In this document: piece by piece, positions 1-6,523 of the stretch
Position numbering within the stretch: position 1 is the first letter of the stretch
How the letters are laid out: each line of letters opens with the position of its first letter
DNA from: Clostridia bacterium
GTDB taxonomy: Bacteria > Bacillota > Clostridia > Christensenellales > Borkfalkiaceae
Reading direction: 5' to 3'
DNA length: 7,740 nucleotides
Assembly: GCA_017628935.1 (NCBI GenBank)
Contig: JAGBYC010000120.1
Location: 1 to 7,740, forward strand
Notes under the pieces: model-generated
What the model saw: the letters and a program-made list of their open reading frames with translations, nothing else
Databases searched by the model: none
What the model was told of the DNA's origin: nothing
Position numbers and translations under genes: made by a program

Positions 1-271
1 CAATAGCGTAACAAGTATAGGTGAATATGCGTTCTGTAATTGTACTAATTTAACAAGCGTAGTAATAGGTGATAGCGTAACAAGTATAGTCAGTGGTGCG
101 TTCTATAATTGTGATAATTTAACAAGTATAAAGTTTAATGATACTTCTACTTGGTATAGAACAACAAATTCTGATTACACAGGCGGAACGCAAATAGACG
201 TTACTAACCCAAGTACTAATGCAACGAATTTTAAATCAACTTATTACAATTACTACTGGTATAAAATTTAA
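1..271 (+). CDS. BspA-like leucine-rich-repeat protein, C-terminal end (partial)
   Basis: This is the 3' end of a gene whose start lies before the window; the open frame begins at base 2 and stops at TAA 269-271. The 89 visible residues hold two 23-residue repeats of the form (N/D)SVTSI..xAFxNCxNLTSxxx, the pattern of the LRR_5/BspA-like family known from surface and secreted proteins of anaerobes. After the repeats come about 43 residues rich in Thr, Asn and Tyr, ending in the aromatic tail YYNYYWYKI. No sortase motif or membrane anchor is visible, so the protein is probably secreted or held by an N-terminal part not seen here. Family members bind host or bacterial surfaces, but no ligand can be read from this piece. 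The family call is firm; the function is open. Confidence 0.85.
   Translation, partial: NSVTSIGEYAFCNCTNLTSVVIGDSVTSIVSGAFYNCDNLTSIKFNDTSTWYRTTNSDYTGGTQIDVTNPSTNATNFKSTYYNYYWYKI
2..139 (+). repeat. 69-base in-frame LRR coding repeats (two units)
   Basis: Two consecutive 69-base units (2-70 and 71-139) encode the 23-residue leucine-rich repeats. Stretches such as TAGCGTAACAAGTATAG (from 4 and from 73) recur exactly at a spacing of 69 bases. More units presumably lie upstream of the window. Such near-identical DNA units can change in number by recombination. Confidence 0.8.
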
Positions 272-280
272 TAACATAAA

Positions 281-306
281 AAAAGGAGCGTTTTTACGCT
301 CCTTTT
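281..306. terminator. bidirectional intrinsic terminator between the LRR gene and putP
   Basis: A perfect 10-base-pair stem (AAAAGGAGCG with CGCTCCTTTT) encloses a six-base loop. It lies just after the LRR stop codon and just after the putP stop codon on the other strand. Read on the minus strand, the stem ends in a run of seven T, so it is a good terminator for putP. On the plus strand the T-run is shorter but still serviceable. Confidence 0.85.
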
Positions 307-316
307 AATTTATTAA

Positions 317-1909
317 TTAAACTTCTTCTGTAATTAAGTTGTTTTTAACTGCATCAAAGTCATCTTCAATTTCTTTTGATGGTTTTTTAGTTAACAATGA
401 AACCACAACGATAAGTAATGCAGAGAATAAGAACGCTGGCAATAATTCGTAAATACCGAAAATTCCACCTAAAGGTTTAAGTAAAAGTTTCCAAATAAAT
501 ACCATAGCGCCACCACCTACCATACCTGCAATAGCGCCCCACTTATTAGTGCGTTTCCAGAAAAGCGAGAAAATCATAATAGGTCCAAACGTTGCGCCAA
601 AACCAGCCCACGCAAACGACACTATAGTAAATATAACGCTATCTTTATCAAGGGCAATAAGCATAGCAATTAAAGCAATTACAAGTAACGTGATACGTGA
701 AGTCCACATAACTTGTTTTTCAGTAGCGTCTTTTTTAAAAATACCTTGGTAAATATTTTTTGCAACTGAAGAAGATGCAATTAAAAGGTAACTATCGCTT
801 GAGGAAATTGTTGCCGCCAAAATACCAGCCATAACGAAGCCTGCTAAAATAGGAGGAAGCGAACTTGTTGCAAGGGTAATGAAAATGTTTTCAGAATCTG
901 AAGCAGTTATATGAGCAGTAGGGAAAACCTTTCTACCTATAATACCTATAAATACTGCAACGGCAAGTGAAATTACAACCCAAATGGTAGCAATACGTCT
1001 TGAAGCTACAAGTTCCTTTTCTTTTCTAATAGCCATAAAGCGTAAAAGAACTTGTGGCATACCAAAGTAGCCAAGACCCCAAGCAAGTGTTGAAACAACG
1101 GTAAGGAAACCGTATTCATTAGCTTCACCGAATAAAGGAAGCCCGTTTTGAATAATTTGTTCGCCTGCTTCGTTAGTAGAAGGGTTTGCTAAACCAAACA
1201 ATTCAAAAAAGCCAGGAATATTATTCGCGTTTTCAATAACTGCGCCGATACCACCTGCCATAGTAGTGCCGATAATAACAATAACGGTAAGCGCAATAAT
1301 CATAACTATTGCTTGCATAAAGTCAGAAGCGCTTTCTGCAAGGAAACCACCAAGGATAGTGTAAACTAAAACGAAAATTGCACCAAGTATCATCATCGTT
1401 TCATATTTTGCGCCAAACAACGTAGAGAAAAGTTTACCACAAGTAACGAAACAGCTTGAAGCATATACGGTAAAGAAAATTAAAATAAACACTGCAGAAA
1501 TAGTCATTATAATTTTTTTACCACCTTCTTTAGCGTCGCTTTCACGGAAACGGTTAGAGAAAAAGTCTGGTAAAGTAATAGAATTGTTTGCGCGAACACT
1601 ATAACGGCGTAAACGTTTAGAAATTAATAACCAGTTAAGGTAAGTACCTATTGCTAAACCGATAGCAGTCCATAAAGCGTCTGCTAAACCACACCAGTAT
1701 GCTACGCCGGGAAGACCCATTAAAAGCCAACCACTCATATCCGACGCTTCAGCGCTCATAGCAGTTACCCAAGGACCAAGAGAACGGCCACCTAAAAAGT
1801 AACTTTCAGAATCAGAATTTGCTTTTTTAGCAAATGAAAGACCTATAATTATTACTGCTGCCATGTATATAGCCATAGCAATTAAAATTTGTAAAGTGTT
1901 TTCATCCAT
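317..1909 (-). CDS. putP: Sodium/proline symporter PutP (SSS family)
   Basis: This inner-membrane secondary transporter imports L-proline with Na+. The 530-residue protein has the usual length of PutP and many hydrophobic segments, consistent with the 13-helix SSS fold. The N-terminal signature is clear: SYFLGGRSLGPWVTAM, then SAEASDMSGW, where D57 matches the sodium-linked Asp55 of E. coli PutP. A second signature, AGILAATISSSDSYLL (361-376), carries A366, S369 and S370 at the places of the E. coli Na+-site residues Ala337, Ser340 and Thr341. An in-frame TTG at 1945 would add 12 residues, but it overlaps the predicted -10 box. The ATG at 1909 has GGTGGA upstream and fits the family start, so I chose it. 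The gene is monocistronic, with its own promoter and terminator; no proline catabolism genes are near. Another SSS substrate is possible but less likely. Confidence 0.92.
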   Translation of the reverse strand: MDENTLQILIAMAIYMAAVIIIGLSFAKKANSDSESYFLGGRSLGPWVTAMSAEASDMSGWLLMGLPGVAYWCGLADALWTAIGLAIGTYLNWLLISKRLRRYSVRANNSITLPDFFSNRFRESDAKEGGKKIIMTISAVFILIFFTVYASSCFVTCGKLFSTLFGAKYETMMILGAIFVLVYTILGGFLAESASDFMQAIVMIIALTVIVIIGTTMAGGIGAVIENANNIPGFFELFGLANPSTNEAGEQIIQNGLPLFGEANEYGFLTVVSTLAWGLGYFGMPQVLLRFMAIRKEKELVASRRIATIWVVISLAVAVFIGIIGRKVFPTAHITASDSENIFITLATSSLPPILAGFVMAGILAATISSSDSYLLIASSSVAKNIYQGIFKKDATEKQVMWTSRITLLVIALIAMLIALDKDSVIFTIVSFAWAGFGATFGPIMIFSLFWKRTNKWGAIAGMVGGGAMVFIWKLLLKPLGGIFGIYELLPAFLFSALLIVVVSLLTKKPSKEIEDDFDAVKNNLITEEV

Positions 1910-1944
1910 AATTATTCCACCATCTGCAAATAAAATATGTTGCA

Positions 1945-1973
1945 AGTATACACTATTTTTAATTAAAAATCAA
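1945..1973 (-). promoter_or_regulatory. Sigma-A promoter of putP
   Basis: On the minus strand, TTGATT (1973-1968) and TATACT (1950-1945) are separated by exactly 17 bases. Transcription should start near 1938, giving a leader of about 29 bases before the ATG at 1909. This also argues against the upstream TTG start. Confidence 0.75.
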
Positions 1974-1987
1974 ATTATTTTTCGCGT

Positions 1988-2036
1988 TTTTTACAATTTA
2001 AGTAAAAAGTATTTTTAAAATAGTAGTTTTAAACTA
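1988..2036. promoter_or_regulatory. Small inverted repeats in the putP/HNH divergent region
   Basis: The 179-base gap between the divergent putP and HNH genes contains TTTTTAC and GTAAAAA (1988-1994 and 2002-2008) around a seven-base centre, and the near-palindrome TAGTTTTAAACTA (2024-2036). Both lie upstream of the putP -35 box and upstream of the HNH -35 box. They could be operator sites for either gene. In DNA this rich in A and T, such short dyads also arise by chance, so the call is weak. Confidence 0.25.
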
Positions 2037-2053
2037 AAACCACTTAGTTATTA

Positions 2054-2082
2054 TTGAAAAATTTTTAAAAATAATATACAAT
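2054..2082 (+). promoter_or_regulatory. Sigma-A promoter of the HNH gene, predicted leaderless
   Basis: TTGAAA (2054-2059) and TACAAT (2077-2082) are 17 bases apart. A start seven bases after the -10 box falls at 2089, the A of the HNH gene's ATG. There is no Shine-Dalgarno site before that ATG, which agrees with a leaderless message. Confidence 0.65.
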
Positions 2083-2088
2083 ATTTTT

Positions 2089-2535
2089 ATGAATAATTTT
2101 AAGCTTAATTTTGAAATAGTTCCTACCGGGGCTTGGAATAATAACTTGCGTACCGTTTTATCAAAAAAGGCGTGGGATTTTATTAGAAAAGACGCGTACG
2201 CCCGTGCTAACGGCAAATGCAGTATTTGTAATAAGCCCGTTAAACGCTTAGAGGCGCACGAAAAGTGGAGTTATAATAAAAATACCGGCGTTCAAAAGTT
2301 AGAAGACGTTATTGCCGTTTGCCACGCTTGTCATAGCGTTATACATATCGGCAGAACTCAACTTTTAGGCTTTGAAAACGATGCAATTAATCATTTTAAA
2401 AGGGTAAATAATTGCGATTATCAAGGCTATATTAAAGCGCTTTCAACAGCCACCGAAGAAAGCGTAAACTTATCAACGGTGGACAGTTGGAGTTTAGATT
2501 TAACTTGGCTACAACGTTTTATTGATGAAAAATAA
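2089..2535 (+). CDS. Solitary HNH-type zinc protein, probable endonuclease
   Basis: The 148-residue protein belongs to a widespread group of stand-alone HNH proteins that open with an IP..WxxNLR..L....WD.IR block; here it reads VPTGAWNNNLRTVL (11-24) and AWDFIRKDAY (28-37). The metal-binding core follows: C44-x2-C47, the catalytic-type AHE (H57), then C78-x2-C81 with H82 and H86, as in HNH folds with a structural zinc. A C-terminal part ending SLDLTWLQRF is also typical of the group. The biological role of this group is not established; a nuclease acting on DNA is inferred from the fold. It is no longer than usual and looks intact. ATG 2089 is the only possible start: no ATG, GTG or TTG lies in frame for the previous 40 bases and there is no later Met. 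No partner gene is evident. Confidence 0.8.
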   Translation: MNNFKLNFEIVPTGAWNNNLRTVLSKKAWDFIRKDAYARANGKCSICNKPVKRLEAHEKWSYNKNTGVQKLEDVIAVCHACHSVIHIGRTQLLGFENDAINHFKRVNNCDYQGYIKALSTATEESVNLSTVDSWSLDLTWLQRFIDEK

Positions 2536-2545
2536 TTAAAATGTT

Positions 2546-2565
2546 TAATTATACCCGTATAATTA
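2546..2565. promoter_or_regulatory. 20-base perfect dyad abutting the pdxK -35 box (candidate operator)
   Basis: TAATTATACCCGTATAATTA has two perfect nine-base arms around CC. It ends one base before the -35 hexamer of the pdxK promoter. With a two-base loop and no T-run it is not a terminator of the HNH gene, so a protein-binding site is the better reading. The regulator is unknown; it does not look like the direct-repeat sites of the PdxR/MocR type. Confidence 0.5.
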
Positions 2566-2566
2566 C

Positions 2567-2595
2567 TTGCAAAAAGCCTATTAAGGTGCTAAAAT
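2567..2595 (+). promoter_or_regulatory. Sigma-A promoter of the pdxK operon
   Basis: TTGCAA (2567-2572) and TAAAAT (2590-2595) are separated by 17 bases. The start is expected near 2602, leaving a short leader that contains a strong AAGGAGG site at 2607-2613, eight bases before the pdxK ATG. Confidence 0.75.
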
Positions 2596-2621
2596 AAATT
2601 AAATTTAAGGAGGACTTAATT

Positions 2622-3461
2622 ATGAAAAGAGTTGTTACTATTCAAGATATTTCTTGTCTTGGCAAATGCTCACTTACCGTTGCGTTACCTATAATTTCGG
2701 TGTTTGGCGTAGAAACTTGCGTAATTCCAACAGCCGTATTATCAACGCACACTATGTTTAAAAACTTTACTTTCCGTGACCTTACTTGCGATATGCGTCC
2801 TATCTTAAAACATTGGCAAGATGAAAAATTTGAATTTAACGCTATCTACACAGGTTACCTTGGTAGTTTTGAACAAATAAACCTTGTAAAAGAATATTTT
2901 GCAGCGCTTAAAAACGATAATTGCGTTACCGTTGTTGACCCTGTTATGGCTGATAACGGCAAACTTTACCCAGGTTTTACAGTAGACTTTGCTAAAGAAA
3001 TGGCTACTTTATGCGCTACGGCAGACTATATCGTTCCTAACTTAACCGAAGCGTGCATTATGCTTGATAAAGAATATATTGAAAAGGGATATTCGCGCGA
3101 ATATATTAAAGATATTTTACTTTCGCTTGCTAACCTTGGCGCAAAAACTGCAATTTTAACCGGCGTTAGTTTTGCCGACGGCGAAACGGGCGTTATGGGT
3201 TACGATAGCCAAACTAAAGAATTTTTTGAATATTATCATAAACGTATTGACGCATCGTATCACGGTACGGGCGATATTTTCTCAAGCACTTTCGTTGGCG
3301 CGCTTACTAAAGGCTATAAAGTTTTAGACGCGTTAAAAGTTGCTTGCGACTATACTGCAAAATGCGTTGAAATTACCGTTAATAACCCTAACTCTGTAAA
3401 ATACGGCGTTGAATTTGAAAACGCTATTCCTTACCTTGTAAAAAAATTAGAAAATGAATAA
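2622..3461 (+). CDS. pdxK: Pyridoxamine/pyridoxal kinase (ribokinase superfamily)
   Basis: This cytoplasmic enzyme phosphorylates B6 vitamers (pyridoxal, pyridoxamine, pyridoxine) with ATP, the salvage route to pyridoxal phosphate. The 279 residues match the family length. Visible landmarks in order are: the N-terminal strand and substrate region VVTIQDISCLGKCSLT (4-19), the PTAVLSTHT block (36-44), YTGYLGS (76-82), VVDPVMADNGKLY (104-116), VPNLTEA (138-144), and the anion-hole/catalytic motif HGTGDIFSS (214-222) with the general base D218. It resembles the pyridoxamine kinases of Clostridia more than ThiD, to which the fold is related; a hydroxymethylpyrimidine kinase activity cannot be excluded. 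It is the first gene of a four-gene operon, has the operon's best ribosome binding site, and overlaps tcdA by eight bases. Confidence 0.88.
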   Translation: MKRVVTIQDISCLGKCSLTVALPIISVFGVETCVIPTAVLSTHTMFKNFTFRDLTCDMRPILKHWQDEKFEFNAIYTGYLGSFEQINLVKEYFAALKNDNCVTVVDPVMADNGKLYPGFTVDFAKEMATLCATADYIVPNLTEACIMLDKEYIEKGYSREYIKDILLSLANLGAKTAILTGVSFADGETGVMGYDSQTKEFFEYYHKRIDASYHGTGDIFSSTFVGALTKGYKVLDALKVACDYTAKCVEITVNNPNSVKYGVEFENAIPYLVKKLENE

Positions 3462-4173
3462 TGCGTTTATACGCTCTAAAGCCGTATTTGGTGATGATGG
3501 GCAATTAAAACTTAATAATTCTCACGTTGCTATTTTCGGCTTAGGTGGGGTTGGAAGTTACGCAGTAGAAGCGCTTGTGCGTGCTGGCGTTGGAGAGTTT
3601 ACTCTTATTGATAACGACGTATACTCTACTTCTAATTTAAACCGTCAACTTTACGCTACCGTAAACACTATTGGTGCGCTTAAAACTGAAACGGCTAAAA
3701 ATCGTATTTTAGAAATCAACCCTTTAGCAAAAGTAAACGTTATAAATAAGTTTATTTTAGAAGGCGACGATAGTATTGATTTTACTAAATTTTCTTACGT
3801 TATAGATGCTATCGATACCGTTTCAGGCAAAATGCATATCATTAAAAAGTGCAAAAGTTTAGGCGTAAGCGTTATTAGTTGTATGAGCGCTGGCAATAAG
3901 TTAGACGCTACTAAATTTATGGTTGCCGACCTATTTAAAACTAAGGCTTGTCCACTTTGTAAAGTTATGCGTAAACTTTGTAAAGACGCGGGTATAGTCG
4001 AATTAAAAGTAGTTTATAGTGAAGAAGAACCTATAAAAATTAACGATGAAAGTTTTTTAAATAATGAACTTAAAGGCAATCGTCCTGCACCTTGTAGCGT
4101 GTCGTTCGTCCCATCAGTTATGGGGCTAATTGCAGGCGGTGAAGTTATTAAAGACATAGTGGGTATATTATGA
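3454..4173 (+). CDS. tcdA: tRNA threonylcarbamoyladenosine dehydratase (TcdA/CsdL, ThiF-E1 family)
   Basis: TcdA uses ATP to cyclise the t6A base at position 37 of ANN-decoding tRNAs to ct6A. The 239-residue protein shows the E1-like nucleotide fold: glycine motif FGLGGVGS (28-35), LIDND (51-55), the arginine-finger type block SNLNRQ (60-65), DAIDTVSGK (118-126) and the family-specific AGNKLDATKF (146-155), followed by KTKACPLCKVMRK (162-174). That last pattern separates TcdA from ThiF and MoeB. It has an unusual number of cysteines (133, 143, 166, 169, 176, 214), including a CPLC pair where a single or no cysteine is common. The start overlaps the end of pdxK by eight bases and has no clear Shine-Dalgarno site, so translation is probably coupled. 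Another ThiF-like activation activity is possible but less likely. Confidence 0.87.
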   Translation: MNNAFIRSKAVFGDDGQLKLNNSHVAIFGLGGVGSYAVEALVRAGVGEFTLIDNDVYSTSNLNRQLYATVNTIGALKTETAKNRILEINPLAKVNVINKFILEGDDSIDFTKFSYVIDAIDTVSGKMHIIKKCKSLGVSVISCMSAGNKLDATKFMVADLFKTKACPLCKVMRKLCKDAGIVELKVVYSEEEPIKINDESFLNNELKGNRPAPCSVSFVPSVMGLIAGGEVIKDIVGIL

Positions 4174-5084
4174 AATTAAGTAAAAACGCATTTTACCCAG
4201 CGTGTATAATAACGGCAGGTATTTTTTGGGGCTTATCAAGTTTGTTTGTAAGAGGCTTAGAGGCAAACGGCGTTTCGATGGCTGAAATTTGCTTTTTACG
4301 TGCAACCGTTGCTATGGCTATTATGGTTATAGCGTTTGCTATATTAAGCCCGTCAACTTTCAAAATTAAAATTAAAGATATTTGGATTTTTGCTTTATCG
4401 GGTGTAATTAGCATTTTAGGTGTTAGTTACACCTACTTTACGGCAATAGAATTGTCGTCGGCATCGTTTGCGTGCATAATGATGTATACTGCGCCTATTT
4501 TCGTTGCAATATTTTCACGCGTACTTTTTAAAGAAAAAATTACTTTAGGGAAAATTATGTGCTTAGTAGTAACTTTTACTGGTTGCGTAATGTGCGCATA
4601 TAAAGAAGGTGGTTTTTCAGTTGACTTGCCAGTAATTTTAGTAGGCTTAGCGTCGGGCGTGGCGTATGCGTCGTATAGCGTGTTTTCGCGTCTTGCAACT
4701 GATAAAGGGTACGGAGCGAACACTATAATGTGCTATTCGTTTATATTCGCTGCAATAGGTTCTGCAATACTTGTTCCTTACGATAAACTTGCTTACAATA
4801 TAGCAAGTGGCAACGTTGATATTTTAACGGTGCTTGGGCTTGGAGTAATAGTAACGGCAATACCGTACTTAGCGTACACCGTTGGGCTTAAAGGCGTAGA
4901 AATGGGCAAAGCGTCTATTATGGCGTGCATTGAAATTGTAACTGCAACGTTACTTGGCATAATTGCCTTTAACGAAGTTCCTGAAATTATTGCAATTATA
5001 GGTATGGTTACGGTGTTTGCAGGCGTGGTTATGATGAACGTTTCTAACCCACCTAAATTACTTAAAGGAGTAGAAAATGACTAA
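4170..5084 (+). CDS. EamA/DMT-superfamily transporter
   Basis: This membrane protein of 304 residues has the hydrophobic pattern of the ten-helix drug/metabolite transporters, built from two EamA repeats (roughly residues 8-142 and 153-292). Typical landmarks are AGIFWGLSSLFVRGLEANGVS near the start, with helix-ending motifs AEICFLRA and SSASFACIMMYTAPIFVAIFSR in the first half, and GVEMGKASIMACIEIVTATLLG in the second, the usual position of the xxExxxA/L motif. Family members move amino acids, cofactors, sugars or drugs, usually outward, and the substrate cannot be read from sequence. Its place between B6 and tRNA-modification genes suggests a small metabolite or vitamer, but this is inference. 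ATG overlaps the tcdA TGA stop (ATGA), with only a weak GTGGG site before it, so expression likely depends on tcdA translation. Confidence 0.85.
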   Translation: MKLSKNAFYPACIITAGIFWGLSSLFVRGLEANGVSMAEICFLRATVAMAIMVIAFAILSPSTFKIKIKDIWIFALSGVISILGVSYTYFTAIELSSASFACIMMYTAPIFVAIFSRVLFKEKITLGKIMCLVVTFTGCVMCAYKEGGFSVDLPVILVGLASGVAYASYSVFSRLATDKGYGANTIMCYSFIFAAIGSAILVPYDKLAYNIASGNVDILTVLGLGVIVTAIPYLAYTVGLKGVEMGKASIMACIEIVTATLLGIIAFNEVPEIIAIIGMVTVFAGVVMMNVSNPPKLLKGVEND

Positions 5085-5520
5085 AAAAGAATTAGGAATT
5101 AGTTATTTTAAAAAAGGTTACAACTGCGCTCAAGCCGTTATTTTAGCGTTTAGCGATAAACTTGGCGTTAGTGAAGACGTAGCCGTAAAGTTAATTTCGG
5201 GTTTTGGTGGTGGCTTTGGCCGTATGCGTGAAGTGTGTGGCGCTGTGTCGGGTATGGTTGCCGTTTTAAGCGCTGCTCATGGCTACGCTAACCCAGAAGA
5301 CAATGCAGGCAAAATGGCGCTTTATCAAACTATACAAGGGCTTATGAATAAGTTTAAAGAAGAAAACGGCTCGTATATTTGTGGCGAATTATTGTCACTT
5401 CCTAACGGTGCGTCGTCGCCTATTCCTGAAGCGCGCACTAACGAATATTATAAAAAACGCCCTTGTGCAGAACTTGTTGGTTCGGCTTGTGAAATTTTAG
5501 AAAATTATTTTAACGCTTAA
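5077..5520 (+). CDS. C_GCAxxG_C_C family protein (putative redox protein)
   Basis: The 147-residue protein belongs to the small conserved family named for its spaced cysteines (PF09719-type). The visible cysteines are C17 in GYNCAQAV, C54 in CGAVSG, C102 in ICGELL, and C130 and C138 in the tail. The glycine-rich GFGGGFGRM (42-50) precedes the second cysteine as in other members. The family is widespread in anaerobes and is thought to be redox-active or metal-binding, but no reaction is established. There is no signal peptide, so it is probably cytoplasmic. Its ATG overlaps the transporter stop by eight bases, yet it has its own good site, AAGGAG at 5065-5070, so it may be translated better than the two genes before it. 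It is the last gene of the operon and a terminator begins two bases after its stop. Confidence 0.87.
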   Translation: MTKKELGISYFKKGYNCAQAVILAFSDKLGVSEDVAVKLISGFGGGFGRMREVCGAVSGMVAVLSAAHGYANPEDNAGKMALYQTIQGLMNKFKEENGSYICGELLSLPNGASSPIPEARTNEYYKKRPCAELVGSACEILENYFNA

Positions 5521-5521
5521 T

Positions 5522-5549
5522 AAAAGCCTTGCAAAACGCAGGGCTTTTT
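5522..5549 (+). terminator. Intrinsic terminator of the pdxK operon
   Basis: AAAAGCCTTGC (5522-5532) and GCAGGGCTTTT (5538-5548) form an 11-pair stem with one G-T wobble around the loop AAAAC, followed by one further T. It begins directly after the last stop codon of the operon. Confidence 0.88.
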
Positions 5550-5566
5550 AATGCTTTTTACTTAAC

Positions 5567-5595
5567 TTGACAAATTAAATAAAATCTATTAAAAT
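5567..5595 (+). promoter_or_regulatory. Sigma-A promoter of degV
   Basis: A consensus -35 box TTGACA (5567-5572) is followed after 17 bases by TAAAAT (5590-5595). The start is expected near 5602, and the leader holds AAGGAG (5613-5618), six bases before the ATG. This is the strongest-looking promoter in the window. Confidence 0.85.
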
Positions 5596-5624
5596 ATATC
5601 TAACTTATTTATAAGGAGACTTTT

Positions 5625-6473
5625 ATGAAAATTGCAATTACTGCTGACAGCACTATCGACTTAACTAATGAACTTTTACACAAATACGATATTAAAACTA
5701 TTCCAGTTTCTATTTTACTTGGCGAAACTGAATATTTAGATGGTGAAATTACACTTGAAGACGTATTTGCTTACGTTGATAAAACGGGCGTTTTACCTAA
5801 AACAAGTGCCGTTAACGAAGTTCGCTTTACTGAATTTTTTGAAAAAGTTTTAACTGAATATGATGCTATTATTCACTTTGATATTTCTTCTGAGGCAAGC
5901 GCTATGTATAACAACGCCGTTGCTGCGTCTAAAAACTTTAACGGTAAAGTTGAAGTTGTCGACTCACGCGTGTTATCTTCAGCAATAGGTTTACTTGCTA
6001 TTAACGCCCGTGAACTTTTAGATGCTGGTGAAGATTATAAAGCCGTTGCTGATAAAATGCGTAAACGTACGTCAAGCGTACAAGCAAGTTTCGTTATCGA
6101 ACGACTTGATTATTTATTTAAAGGTGGTAGATGTTCGTCGCTTGCATTACTTGGCGCAAATATTTTAAAAATTCGTCCGTCAATTTTACTTAAAGACGGT
6201 AAAATGGGTAGCCACAATAAATACCGTGGTAAAATGGAAATGGTTGTTAGAAAATATTGTGAAGACACTTTAAAAGAATTCAACACACCAGATAAATCAC
6301 GCGTTTTCGTTACCTATACTACTGCAACTGATGAAATGATTGAAATTGCAAAATCAATAGTTACCGAATACGGCTTTAACGAAGTGTTAGTTACCCGTGC
6401 AGGTTGTACCGTAGGTTCTCACTGTGGTGGTAATACGTTGGGTATATTATACATCAACGATTCTAACGACTAA
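5625..6473 (+). CDS. DegV family fatty-acid-binding protein (FakB-like)
   Basis: DegV proteins hold a single fatty acid; as FakB they present it to the kinase FakA so that acyl-phosphate can enter phospholipid synthesis. The 282-residue protein has the family length and motifs: ITADSTIDL (4-12), KTSAVN (59-64), HFDISSEASAMYNNA (84-98), VVDSRVLSS (111-119), LFKGGRCSSLALLGANILKIRP (164-185) and GSHCGGNTLG (264-273). T60, S92 and H266 fall where FakB proteins bind the carboxylate of the lipid. The last motif is slightly off the usual GPNTLG or GPGxxG. No FakA gene lies in the window, so a FakB role is inferred; DegV proteins often occur in several copies per genome. The gene stands alone behind its own promoter and ends with two TAA codons in tandem. 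Confidence 0.88.
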   Translation: MKIAITADSTIDLTNELLHKYDIKTIPVSILLGETEYLDGEITLEDVFAYVDKTGVLPKTSAVNEVRFTEFFEKVLTEYDAIIHFDISSEASAMYNNAVAASKNFNGKVEVVDSRVLSSAIGLLAINARELLDAGEDYKAVADKMRKRTSSVQASFVIERLDYLFKGGRCSSLALLGANILKIRPSILLKDGKMGSHNKYRGKMEMVVRKYCEDTLKEFNTPDKSRVFVTYTTATDEMIEIAKSIVTEYGFNEVLVTRAGCTVGSHCGGNTLGILYINDSND

Positions 6474-6523
6474 TAAGCGTCGCAATACTGCGTTTACTGC
6501 TTAGGCTCAACACTTCAACAACC

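Noticed and set aside
549..752. 67-codon plus-strand open frame inside putP
   Set aside because: It lies antisense to the conserved C-terminal half of PutP, has no ribosome site and no recognisable family; it mirrors the coding bias of putP.
2034..2216. 60-codon minus-strand open frame over the start of the HNH gene
   Set aside because: It covers the HNH promoter and first codons antisense, with no family resemblance and no promoter of its own.
2089..2535. HNH gene as part of a defence or toxin system
   Set aside because: No partner restriction, methylase, immunity or phage gene is beside it; it belongs to a common stand-alone group and both flanks are housekeeping genes.
2536..2566. Terminator for the HNH gene
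   Set aside because: The dyad at 2546-2565 has only a two-base centre and no T-run, so it looks like a protein-binding site; HNH transcripts may read into pdxK.
4193..4723. Two minus-strand open frames (73 and 96 codons) opposite the EamA gene
   Set aside because: They are antisense to a well-supported membrane protein and their composition is the complement of hydrophobic codons.
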